DNA of 58,221 nucleotides from Gammaproteobacteria bacterium (GTDB lineage: Bacteria > Pseudomonadota > Gammaproteobacteria > Pseudomonadales > Azotimanducaceae). Positions 48,200 to 58,221 of this stretch are shown in pieces. Position numbers and translations under genes: made by a program. How positions within the stretch are numbered: the stretch's first letter is position 1; the number at the start of each line of letters is the position of its first letter. The stretch spans positions 1 to 58,221 of the forward strand of contig VYFT01000024.1 of assembly GCA_009842245.1 (NCBI GenBank), read 5' to 3'. The notes under the pieces were generated by a model. It saw only the letters and a list, made by a program, of their open reading frames with translations, was not told the origin of the DNA and did no database searches.

Positions 48200-48984
48200 A
48201 GTATGTCATCGCGGTGGCCAATCAGAAAGGCGGTGTCGGAAAAACAACGACTGCGGTAAACCTAGCGTTTGAATTATCGCGGTCTGATAAAGCGGTTCTA
48301 TTGATAGACATGGATCCGCAGGGGAACGCCTCGACGCACTTAGGAGTTGCCGAAGAGCAGGATCAAGCGACGACTTGGGATTGGTTTCAGCGCCGCTCGA
48401 CGTTAAAGGAAGTCGTTCACAAGTTAAATTCTGGTTTGGATGTGCTTGGTTCAACTTCGGATTTGACAGCGATTGAGCTCCAACTTCTTGAGGCTGCAGA
48501 TCGCACGCACCGCATGCGAGACCTATTGCAAGCTGAGAACACCTACGAATACGTTATTATCGATTGTCCGCCCAGCTTAAGTATCCTTACTATAAATGCG
48601 TTGATGTGCGCTACTCACGTTTTAATTCCGATGCAGTGCGAGTACTTTGCTCTTGAAGGGCTCAGTGCCCTGTTAAAGACGATTGAAGCGGTGCGTGAAT
48701 CTGGAAACGACGATTTAGATATCGACGGGATCGTACGGACAATGTACGACCCAAGAAACAAGCTAGCGCGGGAAGTTTCCCGACAGCTTTTTGATCACTT
48801 CGGAACGAGCGTGTATCGCACCGTAGTACCACGGAATGTGAGACTAGCGGAAGCCCCCAGTCATGGGAAGCCAGTACAAGTCTACGATCCTCGCTCCAGA
48901 GGCGCGATCGCGCACAGCGCGCTTGCACATGAAATGCTTCGACGACACGCTAAACACAACGCAGTGGAACAAATAAATGCCTAG
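48196..48984 (+). CDS. parA: Chromosome-partitioning ATPase ParA
   Basis: A deviant Walker ATPase that, with ParB on parS, moves replicated origins apart. The Walker A is KGGVGKTTTAVNLA (about 11-24) with the signature lysine, followed by LLIDMDPQGNAS and the Walker B IIDCPPSL. Length 262 residues is that of the small chromosomal (Soj-type) ParA, without the N-terminal DNA-binding region of plasmid ParA, so autoregulation by ParA is not expected. Overlaps rsmG by 4 bp and parB by 8 bp. Confidence 0.97.
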   Translation: MKYVIAVANQKGGVGKTTTAVNLAFELSRSDKAVLLIDMDPQGNASTHLGVAEEQDQATTWDWFQRRSTLKEVVHKLNSGLDVLGSTSDLTAIELQLLEAADRTHRMRDLLQAENTYEYVIIDCPPSLSILTINALMCATHVLIPMQCEYFALEGLSALLKTIEAVRESGNDDLDIDGIVRTMYDPRNKLAREVSRQLFDHFGTSVYRTVVPRNVRLAEAPSHGKPVQVYDPRSRGAIAHSALAHEMLRRHAKHNAVEQINA

Positions 48985-49858
48985 ACAGTCTCTTGGGAAA
49001 GGGCTCGACGAACTCCTGAAGCCAGTTTCTCCACAGGATTCGGAAACCGAAACAACATCCGCTCCAGATTACACAGATCTTGGACCGAAAGAGCTCCCGA
49101 TTGAGAAACTTCAACCGAATCCCAATCAACCGCGAGCCCAGTTTCCTGAAGAGAGTTTGCGCGAACTTGCAAAGACGATCGAACAAGTTGGACTCGTTCA
49201 ACCGATCTTAGTACGTCCCATCGGCACTGATCAGTATCAGATCGTCGCTGGGGAGCGCCGTTGGCGCGCGGCCGCGCTTTGCAAACTCGCGACAGTTCCC
49301 GTGGTGATTCGACCCCTCGACGATGACAAAGTACTGCTTGTCGCTTTGATTGAGAATTTACAGAGAGAAGATCTAAATGTCGTTGATGAAGCAGAAGCCT
49401 ATTTTCGACTCCACGACGAGTTCGGTCTAACACATGGAGAAATCGGTTCTGCTTTAGGTAAGGCACGCTCTTCAATAACCAACTTGATTCGACTTCGCGA
49501 ACTTCCACCACGCGTTCGTAATCACCTACGAAATGGCGACATTGAGTTGGGGCACGCCAAGCTCTTACTTGGACTTACGACCGATCTACAAATTATCAGC
49601 ACTCGACAGATTGTAAAACGGCAATTGTCGGTACGTCAAGCAGAAAATTTCATCAAGAAATTTAAACGAGAAAAGCCGACATCGGAGGTACAGACTCCCG
49701 ACCCGAACGTCACCTCTATACAAAACGAACTATCAGAAAAGTTTGGAGCTCCCACGAGCATTCGTATGTATGGAAAGAGCAAGAAAAAGGGTGAAGTAGC
49801 GATTCGATTTTCATCTTTGGACGAATTAGATGGAATTCTTGAGCATTTACGTCGCTAG
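48977..49858 (+). CDS. parB: Chromosome-partitioning protein ParB
   Basis: The CTP-dependent parS-binding clamp. An N-terminal SLGKGLDELL ParA-contact segment is followed by the CTP-binding box IVAGERRWRAA (about 90-100) and LIENLQREDLNVVDEA, then the parS-reading helix-turn-helix (about 155-180) and a C-terminal dimer domain. Length 293 residues is normal. Its targets are the four parS copies between 27.7 and 37.4 kb. Confidence 0.97.
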   Translation: MPRQSLGKGLDELLKPVSPQDSETETTSAPDYTDLGPKELPIEKLQPNPNQPRAQFPEESLRELAKTIEQVGLVQPILVRPIGTDQYQIVAGERRWRAAALCKLATVPVVIRPLDDDKVLLVALIENLQREDLNVVDEAEAYFRLHDEFGLTHGEIGSALGKARSSITNLIRLRELPPRVRNHLRNGDIELGHAKLLLGLTTDLQIISTRQIVKRQLSVRQAENFIKKFKREKPTSEVQTPDPNVTSIQNELSEKFGAPTSIRMYGKSKKKGEVAIRFSSLDELDGILEHLRR

Positions 49859-49906
49859 CCGTTGGTAATCGCGTTTTTCTCCTGTTTTCTCAAACCCATC
49901 TTTGCA

Positions 49907-49912
49907 TATAAT
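49907..49912 (+). promoter_or_regulatory. Candidate -10 of the atp operon promoter
   Basis: TATAAT, perfect, in the 202-bp gap between parB and atpI. The -35 is poor (GTTTTC at 17 bp). Position fits a promoter for the ATP synthase operon. Confidence 0.45.
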
Positions 49913-50060
49913 TCGCACGGCTTTTCCCGATGAATTAAGACATTAGTCGCACCCCGTTCGTGTGGGTGGCTAGGTTATACCAATACAACCTTCAGACGAG
50001 AACCTAAACGCCGCTAATAAGGATCAACCTCACATTTGGGCGGTTGTAATCCAAGGGTTA

Positions 50061-50378
50061 GTGGTTTTCTTGGTTGGTATTGGCATAAGTCTGTTCAATA
50101 TCCCGGTCGCAACCGCAGTTTGGTTGAGCGGTGGTGTTGTAGTAATAGCAAATGTTTGGTTCGCGTGGACGGTGCGCGCAACGAACGCGCCCAGTCGTAT
50201 TCTGATTTTTCATCTAATACGATTTTTTTTGTACATTCTTGGCATGATAGGCGTCATTAAATTGTTAAATCAAGACCCGATGACCAGTGTATTTGGTATG
50301 TTCGGCTCGCATGTTGTATACGTGCTTGCGAATATGTGCCTTAGTCATTTCACAGGAGCGCGTTCGACCGAATCCTAA
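50061..50378 (+). CDS. atpI: ATP synthase subunit I (AtpI)
   Basis: A small membrane protein thought to assist assembly of the F0 c-ring. The 105-residue reading shows four hydrophobic segments and precedes atpB, the standard place. The GTG at 50061 is the first standard start, but the frame is open upstream to 49974 and codes for a further hydrophobic run (IWAVVIQGL). An AAGGA lies at 50019-50023, 10 nt before an ATT codon at 50034, so the true N-terminus may be longer and use a rare start. Sequence is poorly conserved in the family; the call rests on position and topology. Confidence 0.75.
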   Translation: MVFLVGIGISLFNIPVATAVWLSGGVVVIANVWFAWTVRATNAPSRILIFHLIRFFLYILGMIGVIKLLNQDPMTSVFGMFGSHVVYVLANMCLSHFTGARSTES

Positions 50379-50402
50379 ATTAAGGATTGAGTTCCCAGGT
50401 GA

Positions 50403-51275
<873 letters not shown>

Positions 51276-51298
51276 ATTTTTAGTTTACAGGAGAATAT

Positions 51299-51556
51299 AT
51301 GGATCCTACTTTATTATCAACACTATTAAAAATGGCCGGTTTTGCTGCTGGCGCGCTGATGCTAGGCATGGCAGCGATTGGCGCGGCTATGGGAGTTGGC
51401 AATTTGGGTAATAGTTATCTTCAAGCGATCGCGCGGCAACCGGAAATGCTTCCCTTACTGCGTACCCAAATGTTCATCGTGCTCGGTCTAGTTGACGCGA
51501 TCCCAATGATGGCTGTGGGTATCGGCATGTACATCATCTTTGCTGGCAGCGGCTAA
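51299..51556 (+). CDS. atpE: ATP synthase F0 subunit c
   Basis: The ring subunit, 85 residues in two helices. The ion-carrying carboxylate is Asp66 in [14 protein letters not shown], giving a proton-type site without the extra sodium ligands. The loop is [11 protein letters not shown]. In helix 1 the glycine-rich run reads [13 protein letters not shown]. coli has GIGILGGKF, so two positions are replaced by asparagine, which is unusual within the membrane. Good ribosome-binding site (AGGAG) before the ATG. Confidence 0.97.
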   Translation: MDPTLLSTLLKMAGFAAGALMLGMAAIGAAMGVGNLGNSYLQAIARQPEMLPLLRTQMFIVLGLVDAIPMMAVGIGMYIIFAGSG

Positions 51557-51572
51557 ACGAGAGTAAGAAGCT

Positions 51573-52043
51573 ATGGTCAATTTTTGGACAATGATCGGGA
51601 TCTCAGTTACGTTTTTTATATTCGTTTTGATTTGTCGTGCATTCGTTTGGCCACCACTCATTAACGCGATGCGAGCTCGTCAAGAACGAATCGCGCAAGG
51701 TCTCGAAAACGCGGAAAAAGCAGAAGAAGCACTCGCCAAGTCGAATGCTGACGCCGAGGTGCTTCTGCGAGATGCGCGAGCTGAAGGTCAGCGGATCATA
51801 GAACAAGCTCGCGCTCAAGCGACAATGGTGGTAGACGATGCCAAAGATCACGCCCGTGAAGAGGGAGAGCGCATACTCACCGCGGCGCGGGCAGAAGTCA
51901 CGCAAGAAGTCAATCGAGCCCGCGAGAGTCTGCGTCAGGAAGTAGCCTACTTAGCAGTAGTCGGGGCGTCTCGAATTCTGAGTAGTGAAATCGATCGACG
52001 AAAACACTCTGCAATGCTAGATAACCTGGTACGGGAACTCTAA
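51573..52043 (+). CDS. atpF: ATP synthase F0 subunit b
   Basis: The peripheral stalk subunit: one N-terminal membrane helix (about 5-25), then a long charged helix rich in Ala, Glu and Arg that dimerises as a coiled coil to hold F1. At 156 residues it matches E. coli (156). Begins 16 bp after atpE, with atpH 3 bp after it. Confidence 0.96.
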   Translation: MVNFWTMIGISVTFFIFVLICRAFVWPPLINAMRARQERIAQGLENAEKAEEALAKSNADAEVLLRDARAEGQRIIEQARAQATMVVDDAKDHAREEGERILTAARAEVTQEVNRARESLRQEVAYLAVVGASRILSSEIDRRKHSAMLDNLVREL

Positions 52044-52046
52044 CAG

Positions 52047-52586
52047 TTGGCGGAAGCTGTAACCTTAGCGCGCCCGTACGCGCTCGCTGCGTTTGACATT
52101 GCGAGAGAGAGCAATCGATTTGATCAATGGTCGCGCGCACTTGAACAGCTTTCCCATGTTACTGGTACGTCAGAGATTAGCGAGTATATATCGTCCCCAG
52201 TGCACTCCACTGCGGCCAAAGCAACCACGGTGATCGACTTGCTGGAAGACGATTTGACGGAGAGCACGAGACGGTTTGTTCGACTGCTAGCGGAAAATCA
52301 GCGACTCGACCTGATCCCAGAAATTAGAACGACGTTTGAAGAACTGCTTGCCGAGGAGCGTAAAACGCTGGCGGTTGAAATCACTACGGCAGTGGAACTT
52401 ACGGCTGAAGAAGTCAAAGCATTTGACGATGCGCTCACTCGCAAATATCAACGCGAGATTGATTTAACCATCAAAGTAGATCCAGAAATCATTGGCGGAG
52501 CTCTAATCCGTGCTGGCGACACCGTGCTTGATGGCACAGTACGTGGCAAGCTAGATAAACTCCAAACAACATTAATGCGAATTTAA
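52047..52586 (+). CDS. atpH: ATP synthase F1 subunit delta
   Basis: Joins the peripheral stalk to the top of F1. Length 179 residues (E. coli 177). The N-terminus [13 protein letters not shown] and the C-terminal [20 protein letters not shown] are the family landmarks. The start is TTG, 3 bp after the atpF stop, so translation probably depends on atpF. Confidence 0.96.
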   Translation: MAEAVTLARPYALAAFDIARESNRFDQWSRALEQLSHVTGTSEISEYISSPVHSTAAKATTVIDLLEDDLTESTRRFVRLLAENQRLDLIPEIRTTFEELLAEERKTLAVEITTAVELTAEEVKAFDDALTRKYQREIDLTIKVDPEIIGGALIRAGDTVLDGTVRGKLDKLQTTLMRI

Positions 52587-52591
52587 AACAC

Positions 52592-54151
52592 ATGAAGCAA
52601 CAAGCACTAAATCCATCGGAAATTAGCGACCTCATCAAAGATCGCATCGCTAATCTTGACCTAACTTCTCAAGCACAGAACGAAGGAACCATCGTTTCGG
52701 TTGCGGATGGAATCGTCCGTATTCACGGACTTGCTGATGTGCAATACGGCGAGATGGTAGAGTTCTCCGGTGGCGTCATGGGAATGGCGATGAACCTAGA
52801 GCGTGATTCTGTCGGTGCAGTTGTGCTCGGCGATTACCAAGACCTGTCTGAAGGAATGACTGCTCGTTGTACGAAGCGTATCGCGGAAGTGCCTGTCGGT
52901 CCTGAACTACTAGGTCGGGTCGTCGACGCGCTTGGTAATCCGGTCGATGGCAAAGGGCCAATTAACGCCTCAGAATCTTCTCCTATCGAAAAAGTTGCAC
53001 CAGGGGTAATTGCGCGGCAGTCCGTGACGGAACCAGTGCAGACCGGTATCAAGTGCATCGATTCAATGATTCCACTTGGTCGAGGCCAACGAGAGTTGAT
53101 TATTGGCGACCGTCAGATTGGTAAGACCGCGATTGCAGTCGATACAGTAATTAATCAGAAGGATAAAGGCATTAAGTGCGTTTATGTCGCGGTTGGACAA
53201 AAGATGTCGACCATCGCGAACATCGTACGAACCTTAGAAGAGAACGGCGCATTAGACAACACGATCGTGGTCGCCGCGTCAGCATCCGAACCAGCTCCAC
53301 TGCAATACATTGCGCCCTACGCTGGTTGCAGTATGGGTGAATACTTCCGGGATACAGGTCAGGATGCGCTAATAATTTACGACGATCTAACCAAACAGGC
53401 TTGGGCTTACCGCCAAGTGTCACTTTTGTTACGTCGCCCTCCTGGTCGTGAAGCCTATCCTGGAGACATTTTCTATCTCCATTCACGATTACTGGAACGC
53501 GCCGCGCGTGTCAATGCTGAATACGTAGAACAATTCACGAATGGCAAAGTAAAAGGCCAGACCGGTTCTCTGACCGCTCTACCCATCATTGAGACGCAAG
53601 CTGGAGACGTGTCGGCGTTTGTTCCCACGAACGTGATTTCTATTACCGACGGACAGATATTTTTGGAAACCGACCGATTCAACGCGGGTCTACGCCCAGC
53701 AATGAGTCCAGGAATCTCGGTTTCACGTGTTGGGGGAGCTGCACAGGTTGACTTTATTCGAAAGTTGTCTGGTGGCGTGAAGTTAGCGCTTGCGCAATAT
53801 CGCGAACTCGCAGCGTTCTCACAGTTCGCGTCGGATCTCGATGAAGCGACGAGAAAGCAATTGGAGCATGGCCAACGAATCGAAGAACTCATGAAACAGC
53901 AACAGTTCGCTCCAATGTCTGTCGCAGAAATGGGTGTCTCTTTGTTTGCAGGAAACGAAGGCTATCTAGCAGACGTGCCCGTGTCTAGAGTTCTAGAGTT
54001 CGAGCGCGACTTGCTTAACTATATGAACACGCACCACGGTGATTGGATGAAAGAGATCACCGAGACGGGTGACTACAACGATGAAATCGTTGACTATATG
54101 CGGAAAGCGGTTGATGAGTTCGTCGCGACTCATTCCTACGGAGAAAGCTAG
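52592..54151 (+). CDS. atpA: ATP synthase F1 subunit alpha
   Basis: The non-catalytic nucleotide-binding subunit of F1. The P-loop is GDRQIGKT (about 172), where E. coli has Thr in place of Ile. Further signatures are [17 protein letters not shown] and [14 protein letters not shown]-like [14 protein letters not shown]. Length 519 residues is normal. Its stop shares one base with the atpG start. Confidence 0.98.
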   Translation: MKQQALNPSEISDLIKDRIANLDLTSQAQNEGTIVSVADGIVRIHGLADVQYGEMVEFSGGVMGMAMNLERDSVGAVVLGDYQDLSEGMTARCTKRIAEVPVGPELLGRVVDALGNPVDGKGPINASESSPIEKVAPGVIARQSVTEPVQTGIKCIDSMIPLGRGQRELIIGDRQIGKTAIAVDTVINQKDKGIKCVYVAVGQKMSTIANIVRTLEENGALDNTIVVAASASEPAPLQYIAPYAGCSMGEYFRDTGQDALIIYDDLTKQAWAYRQVSLLLRRPPGREAYPGDIFYLHSRLLERAARVNAEYVEQFTNGKVKGQTGSLTALPIIETQAGDVSAFVPTNVISITDGQIFLETDRFNAGLRPAMSPGISVSRVGGAAQVDFIRKLSGGVKLALAQYRELAAFSQFASDLDEATRKQLEHGQRIEELMKQQQFAPMSVAEMGVSLFAGNEGYLADVPVSRVLEFERDLLNYMNTHHGDWMKEITETGDYNDEIVDYMRKAVDEFVATHSYGES

Positions 54152-55014
54152 TGTCTGCGGGTCGCGAGATCAAAAAGAAAATTGGTAGCATTCAGAATAC
54201 CAAGAAGGTAACGAGTGCGATGCAGATGGTCGCGGCAAGCAAGATGCGCCGCACCCAGCAACGCATGCACGCCGCTCGTCCCTATGCGCACCGACTACGC
54301 CAAATAATCGGCCATCTCGCTAGTGCTCGCCCAGAGTACACACATCAATACATGACTGAACCTGAGGAAGTCAAGCGAATCAGTTACATCGTGATTTCTA
54401 CGGATAAGGGTCAATGTGGTGGTTTAAACGCCAACCTCTTTCGCGCGCTACTGAAGGATATAAACCAGTGGCAACAACAATCGGTTCAGGCGGACCTCGC
54501 TCTGATGGGAAACAAGGCGATTACTTTTTTCCGCTCGGTTGGTGGAAACGTCAAAGCTGCGATGCCAGATATCGGCGAACTACCAGAAATAGAGCCGTTA
54601 ATTGGTGGCCTGAAAATAGTCTTTGATGATTTTGTGAACGACACGGTACAAAGAGTCGACTTAGTATCCAACACTTTCGTCAATAGCATGACCCAGCGAC
54701 CCTTTGTCCGTCAGTTATTACCCTTAAACAAATCGGACGATTTAGAGACTACACACTATTGGGATTACATTTACGAACCAGAAGCAAGTGTGTTGATTGA
54801 AGGATTGGTTCAACGATATATCGAATCACAGGTATATCAAGCAGTAATTGAGAACGTGGCTTGCGAGCAATCAGCGCGAATGATCGCGATGAAAAACGCG
54901 ACCGACAACGCCGCGGCGATGATAGACGATCTTAACCTGCTTTACAACAATGTACGTCAAGCCTCTATTACCCAAGAAATTGCTGAAATAGTCGGTGGAG
55001 CTGCCGCGATTTAG
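54151..55014 (+). CDS. atpG: ATP synthase F1 subunit gamma
   Basis: The rotating central shaft. N-terminal helix REIKKKIGSIQNTKKVTSAM and C-terminal NATDNAAAMIDDLNLLYN with RQASITQEIAEIVGGAAA form the antiparallel coiled coil. Length 287 residues equals E. coli. The GTG start overlaps the last base of the atpA stop, indicating coupled translation. Confidence 0.97.
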   Translation: MSAGREIKKKIGSIQNTKKVTSAMQMVAASKMRRTQQRMHAARPYAHRLRQIIGHLASARPEYTHQYMTEPEEVKRISYIVISTDKGQCGGLNANLFRALLKDINQWQQQSVQADLALMGNKAITFFRSVGGNVKAAMPDIGELPEIEPLIGGLKIVFDDFVNDTVQRVDLVSNTFVNSMTQRPFVRQLLPLNKSDDLETTHYWDYIYEPEASVLIEGLVQRYIESQVYQAVIENVACEQSARMIAMKNATDNAAAMIDDLNLLYNNVRQASITQEIAEIVGGAAAI

Positions 55015-55043
55015 TAGCGAGCGACGACAAACAAAGGATCTAA

Positions 55044-56444
<1,401 letters not shown>

Positions 56445-56448
56445 CGTA

Positions 56449-56871
56449 ATGGCTTCGCTCATGAACTGCAGTATCGTCAGCGCGGAACAAGAGATCTTCT
56501 CCGGCAAAGTCACTATGGTAATAGCATCTGGGTCTGAAGGGGATCTTGGTATTCTTCCAGGACATGCGCCGTTGCTTACTGGAATCAAACCCGGACCTGT
56601 CAGACTGAAGCTTGAAAATCAAACGGAAGAAATCTTTTTCGCATCTGGTGGCTATTTAGAAGTCCAACCAAGCGGTGTAATCGTGTTAGCGGATACTGCG
56701 ATTCGGGCGGACGACATTGATGAAGCTGAAGCGAAAGAAACTCAGGATAGAGCTCGCAAACTCATGGATGAACAAGCAAATGAAATCGACTTTGCCCGTG
56801 CTGAATCGATGGTTGCCGATTCGCTCGGCCAACAACGCACTCTCGAAGAACTACGAAAGCGCCGGCGCTAG
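56449..56871 (+). CDS. atpC: ATP synthase F1 subunit epsilon
   Basis: Regulatory subunit on the gamma shaft. The N-terminal beta-sandwich shows GDLGILPGHAPLLTGIKPG (about 28-46), and a C-terminal two-helix part follows (about 85-140), which in relatives inhibits hydrolysis. Length 140 residues. It closes the operon; after it 117 bp separate glmU, with no strong terminator. Confidence 0.96.
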   Translation: MASLMNCSIVSAEQEIFSGKVTMVIASGSEGDLGILPGHAPLLTGIKPGPVRLKLENQTEEIFFASGGYLEVQPSGVIVLADTAIRADDIDEAEAKETQDRARKLMDEQANEIDFARAESMVADSLGQQRTLEELRKRRR

Positions 56872-56988
56872 CCGACATACGGCACCACGGGTCGGTGTAT
56901 TTGATACAGTTATTAATATCATTGATACGTTCCAATGATTCGTGGTGGACAGTAGCCTTTGAGATTATGATGTCGAGAGAATACCTCA

Positions 56989-58221
56989 GTGCTTGAAGTG
57001 GTTGTTCTAGCGGCAGGTTCGGGTACGCGTATGCGTTCGCGCGTTCCTAAAGTATTCCACACTCTGTTAGACGCCCCAATCCTTGATCATGTTGTGAGCG
57101 CGGCGCGAAAGGCAACCCCCACGCGGATTCATGTAATTATTCAACCGACTATGCAAGAGTTCGCTGAGCAAATTCTTGCACGAGCCGACGTTAACTGGAT
57201 TCACCAAGAGTCTCAAGAAGGAACCGGACATGCGGTATTACAAGCGATGCCACACGTAGCCGAGGGCGCTACTTTAGTGATCGTAACTGGCGATACACCG
57301 TTACTGTCCGCAAAGACAATTCAAGCAGCAGGAAGCGCTTGTTCGGAAGGTGTTGCTGTCGTCACAGCGGAGCTCGAAAATCCCCATGGTTACGGTCGTA
57401 TTGAACGAGACTCAAACGGTCAAGTGATTGCAATAGTGGAAGATAAAGACGCGTCACAAGCTCAGAAAGCAATTCGAGAAGTTAACAGCGGCATTATTGG
57501 CGTTTCACGTTCATTGTTAGAAGAATTGCTCGCCGGGCTTTCTAGAAACAACGCTCAGGGGGAGCTATATCTCACCGAGATCATAAAACTTGCGTTCGAA
57601 GCTGGAATTCCCGTTAAAACGGTTAAAGTTTGTGATCCGGACGAGATTCGAGGTATCAATGATCGAGTCGAATTCGCTGAAATAGAAAAAATTCTTCGAC
57701 TTCGTCGAGTACGCGAACTATTGCGAAGCGGACTCACACTTCGAGATCCCGAGCGGTTCGATTTGCGTGGTAGCTTAACTACGGGACTAGACTGCGTTAT
57801 CGATGTAAACGTATTGATTGAAGGGGAAGTACGACTAGGAGATGGCGTCTATATTGGACCTGGTAGTGTCTTACGAGACACTGAAATCGGAAACGACGCG
57901 AGAGTGTTTGAATACTCGATCTTAGAGTCCACACACGTTGGGCAACGATGTTCCATTGGCCCGTTTGCGCGCATCCGCCCTGGTACATCCTTAGGCGATG
58001 AGGTGAGAATTGGAAATTTCGTTGAAGTGAAAGCATCCCAACTCGGCACCGGTGCTAAAGCTAGTCATCTTGCTTACATTGGCGACGCAACCATCGGTGA
58101 AAACACCAACGTCGGCGCTGGCGCAGTTACCTGTAATTTCGACGGTAGGAGCAAGCATCAAACAGTCATTGGTGACGATGTCTTTATCGGTACGAACAGC
58201 ACATTGATCGCTCCGTTGAAC
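56989..58221 (+). CDS. glmU: Bifunctional GlmU, UDP-GlcNAc pyrophosphorylase/acetyltransferase (partial)
   Basis: Makes UDP-N-acetylglucosamine for peptidoglycan and lipopolysaccharide. The start is a GTG with GAGAGA 8 nt upstream, giving LEVVVLAAGSGTRM, the nucleotidyltransferase signature. The uridylyltransferase domain runs to about residue 230, then a left-handed beta-helix with hexapeptide repeats (GDGVYIGPG and similar). The window ends at codon 411 of about 455, so the C-terminal acetyltransferase end is missing. Reading frame is open to the last base. Confidence 0.95.
   Translation, partial: MLEVVVLAAGSGTRMRSRVPKVFHTLLDAPILDHVVSAARKATPTRIHVIIQPTMQEFAEQILARADVNWIHQESQEGTGHAVLQAMPHVAEGATLVIVTGDTPLLSAKTIQAAGSACSEGVAVVTAELENPHGYGRIERDSNGQVIAIVEDKDASQAQKAIREVNSGIIGVSRSLLEELLAGLSRNNAQGELYLTEIIKLAFEAGIPVKTVKVCDPDEIRGINDRVEFAEIEKILRLRRVRELLRSGLTLRDPERFDLRGSLTTGLDCVIDVNVLIEGEVRLGDGVYIGPGSVLRDTEIGNDARVFEYSILESTHVGQRCSIGPFARIRPGTSLGDEVRIGNFVEVKASQLGTGAKASHLAYIGDATIGENTNVGAGAVTCNFDGRSKHQTVIGDDVFIGTNSTLIAPLN

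Noticed and set aside
48981-49511. 176-codon antisense frame within parB
   Set aside because: Lies wholly opposite a clear conserved gene; composition is that of a shadow frame.
50036-50260. Alternative frame overlapping atpI
   Set aside because: Lacks membrane helices and is out of frame with the AtpI-like reading.
53719-53736. GTTTCACGTG inside atpA
   Set aside because: The right arm of parS is absent, so it is a chance half-match in coding sequence.

Overview
The window is a chromosomal segment around the replication origin of a gammaproteobacterium. The evidence is the conserved order on one side (rpmH-rnpA-yidD-yidC-mnmE-mnmG-rsmG-parA-parB-atpIBEFHAGDC-glmU) and on the other (dnaA-dnaN-recF-gyrB), the def-fmt-rsmB-trkA-trkH cluster nearby, a family B DNA polymerase II, a homodimeric-type AceE, and large TonB-dependent receptors. 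Base composition looks moderate and even. I saw no rRNA, tRNA, insertion sequence, prophage or CRISPR array. A free-living, probably aquatic gammaproteobacterium fits; I cannot name a genus.

Layout. 1-6.6 kb: polB with a possible SOS-type promoter, a convergent orphan adenine-type DNA methyltransferase, a cytochrome b561 facing a class II cytochrome c, and an M3 oligoendopeptidase. 6.8-16.3 kb: a 1060-residue TonB-dependent receptor with a perfect terminator, a TVP38-type membrane protein, a dicarboxylate/amino acid symporter, and on the minus strand aceE followed closely by an MFS transporter. 16.7-21.5 kb: a ZIP metal transporter with an operator-like dyad, rsgA, arfB, a eukaryotic-type (GSII) glutamine synthetase and an unassigned multispanning membrane protein. 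21.6-25.3 kb: tryptophan-to-anthranilate genes (kynA-kynU and divergent kynB) and a CDP-alcohol phosphatidyltransferase. 25.4-31.0 kb: def-fmt-rsmB-trkA-trkH, tightly packed. 31.0-34.8 kb: a second TonB-dependent receptor and a small membrane protein. 34.9-41.0 kb: gyrB, recF, dnaN, dnaA on the minus strand. 41.0-41.6 kb: the probable oriC. 41.6-58.2 kb: the rpmH-to-glmU block, with glmU cut by the window end.

How it works together. ParA and ParB are encoded at 48-50 kb, and four perfect 16-bp parS palindromes lie at 27.7, 31.06, 31.35 and 37.4 kb on the other side of oriC, one inside the rsmB coding sequence. Together with DnaA, DnaN, RecF, GyrB and the DnaA boxes, this forms the initiation and segregation centre of the chromosome. 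The remaining genes cover translation maturation (def, fmt, rsmB, rsmG, rsgA, arfB, mnmE/mnmG), protein insertion (yidC/yidD), ATP synthesis, potassium uptake and central metabolism.

I found no clear undescribed system. The main points for a second look are the parS cluster and its coding-sequence member, the orphan methyltransferase, the aceE-MFS pairing without aceF, the GSII enzyme, the accessory receptor inside the parS domain, small deviations in DnaA domain IV and the ATP synthase c subunit, and several regulatory candidates.
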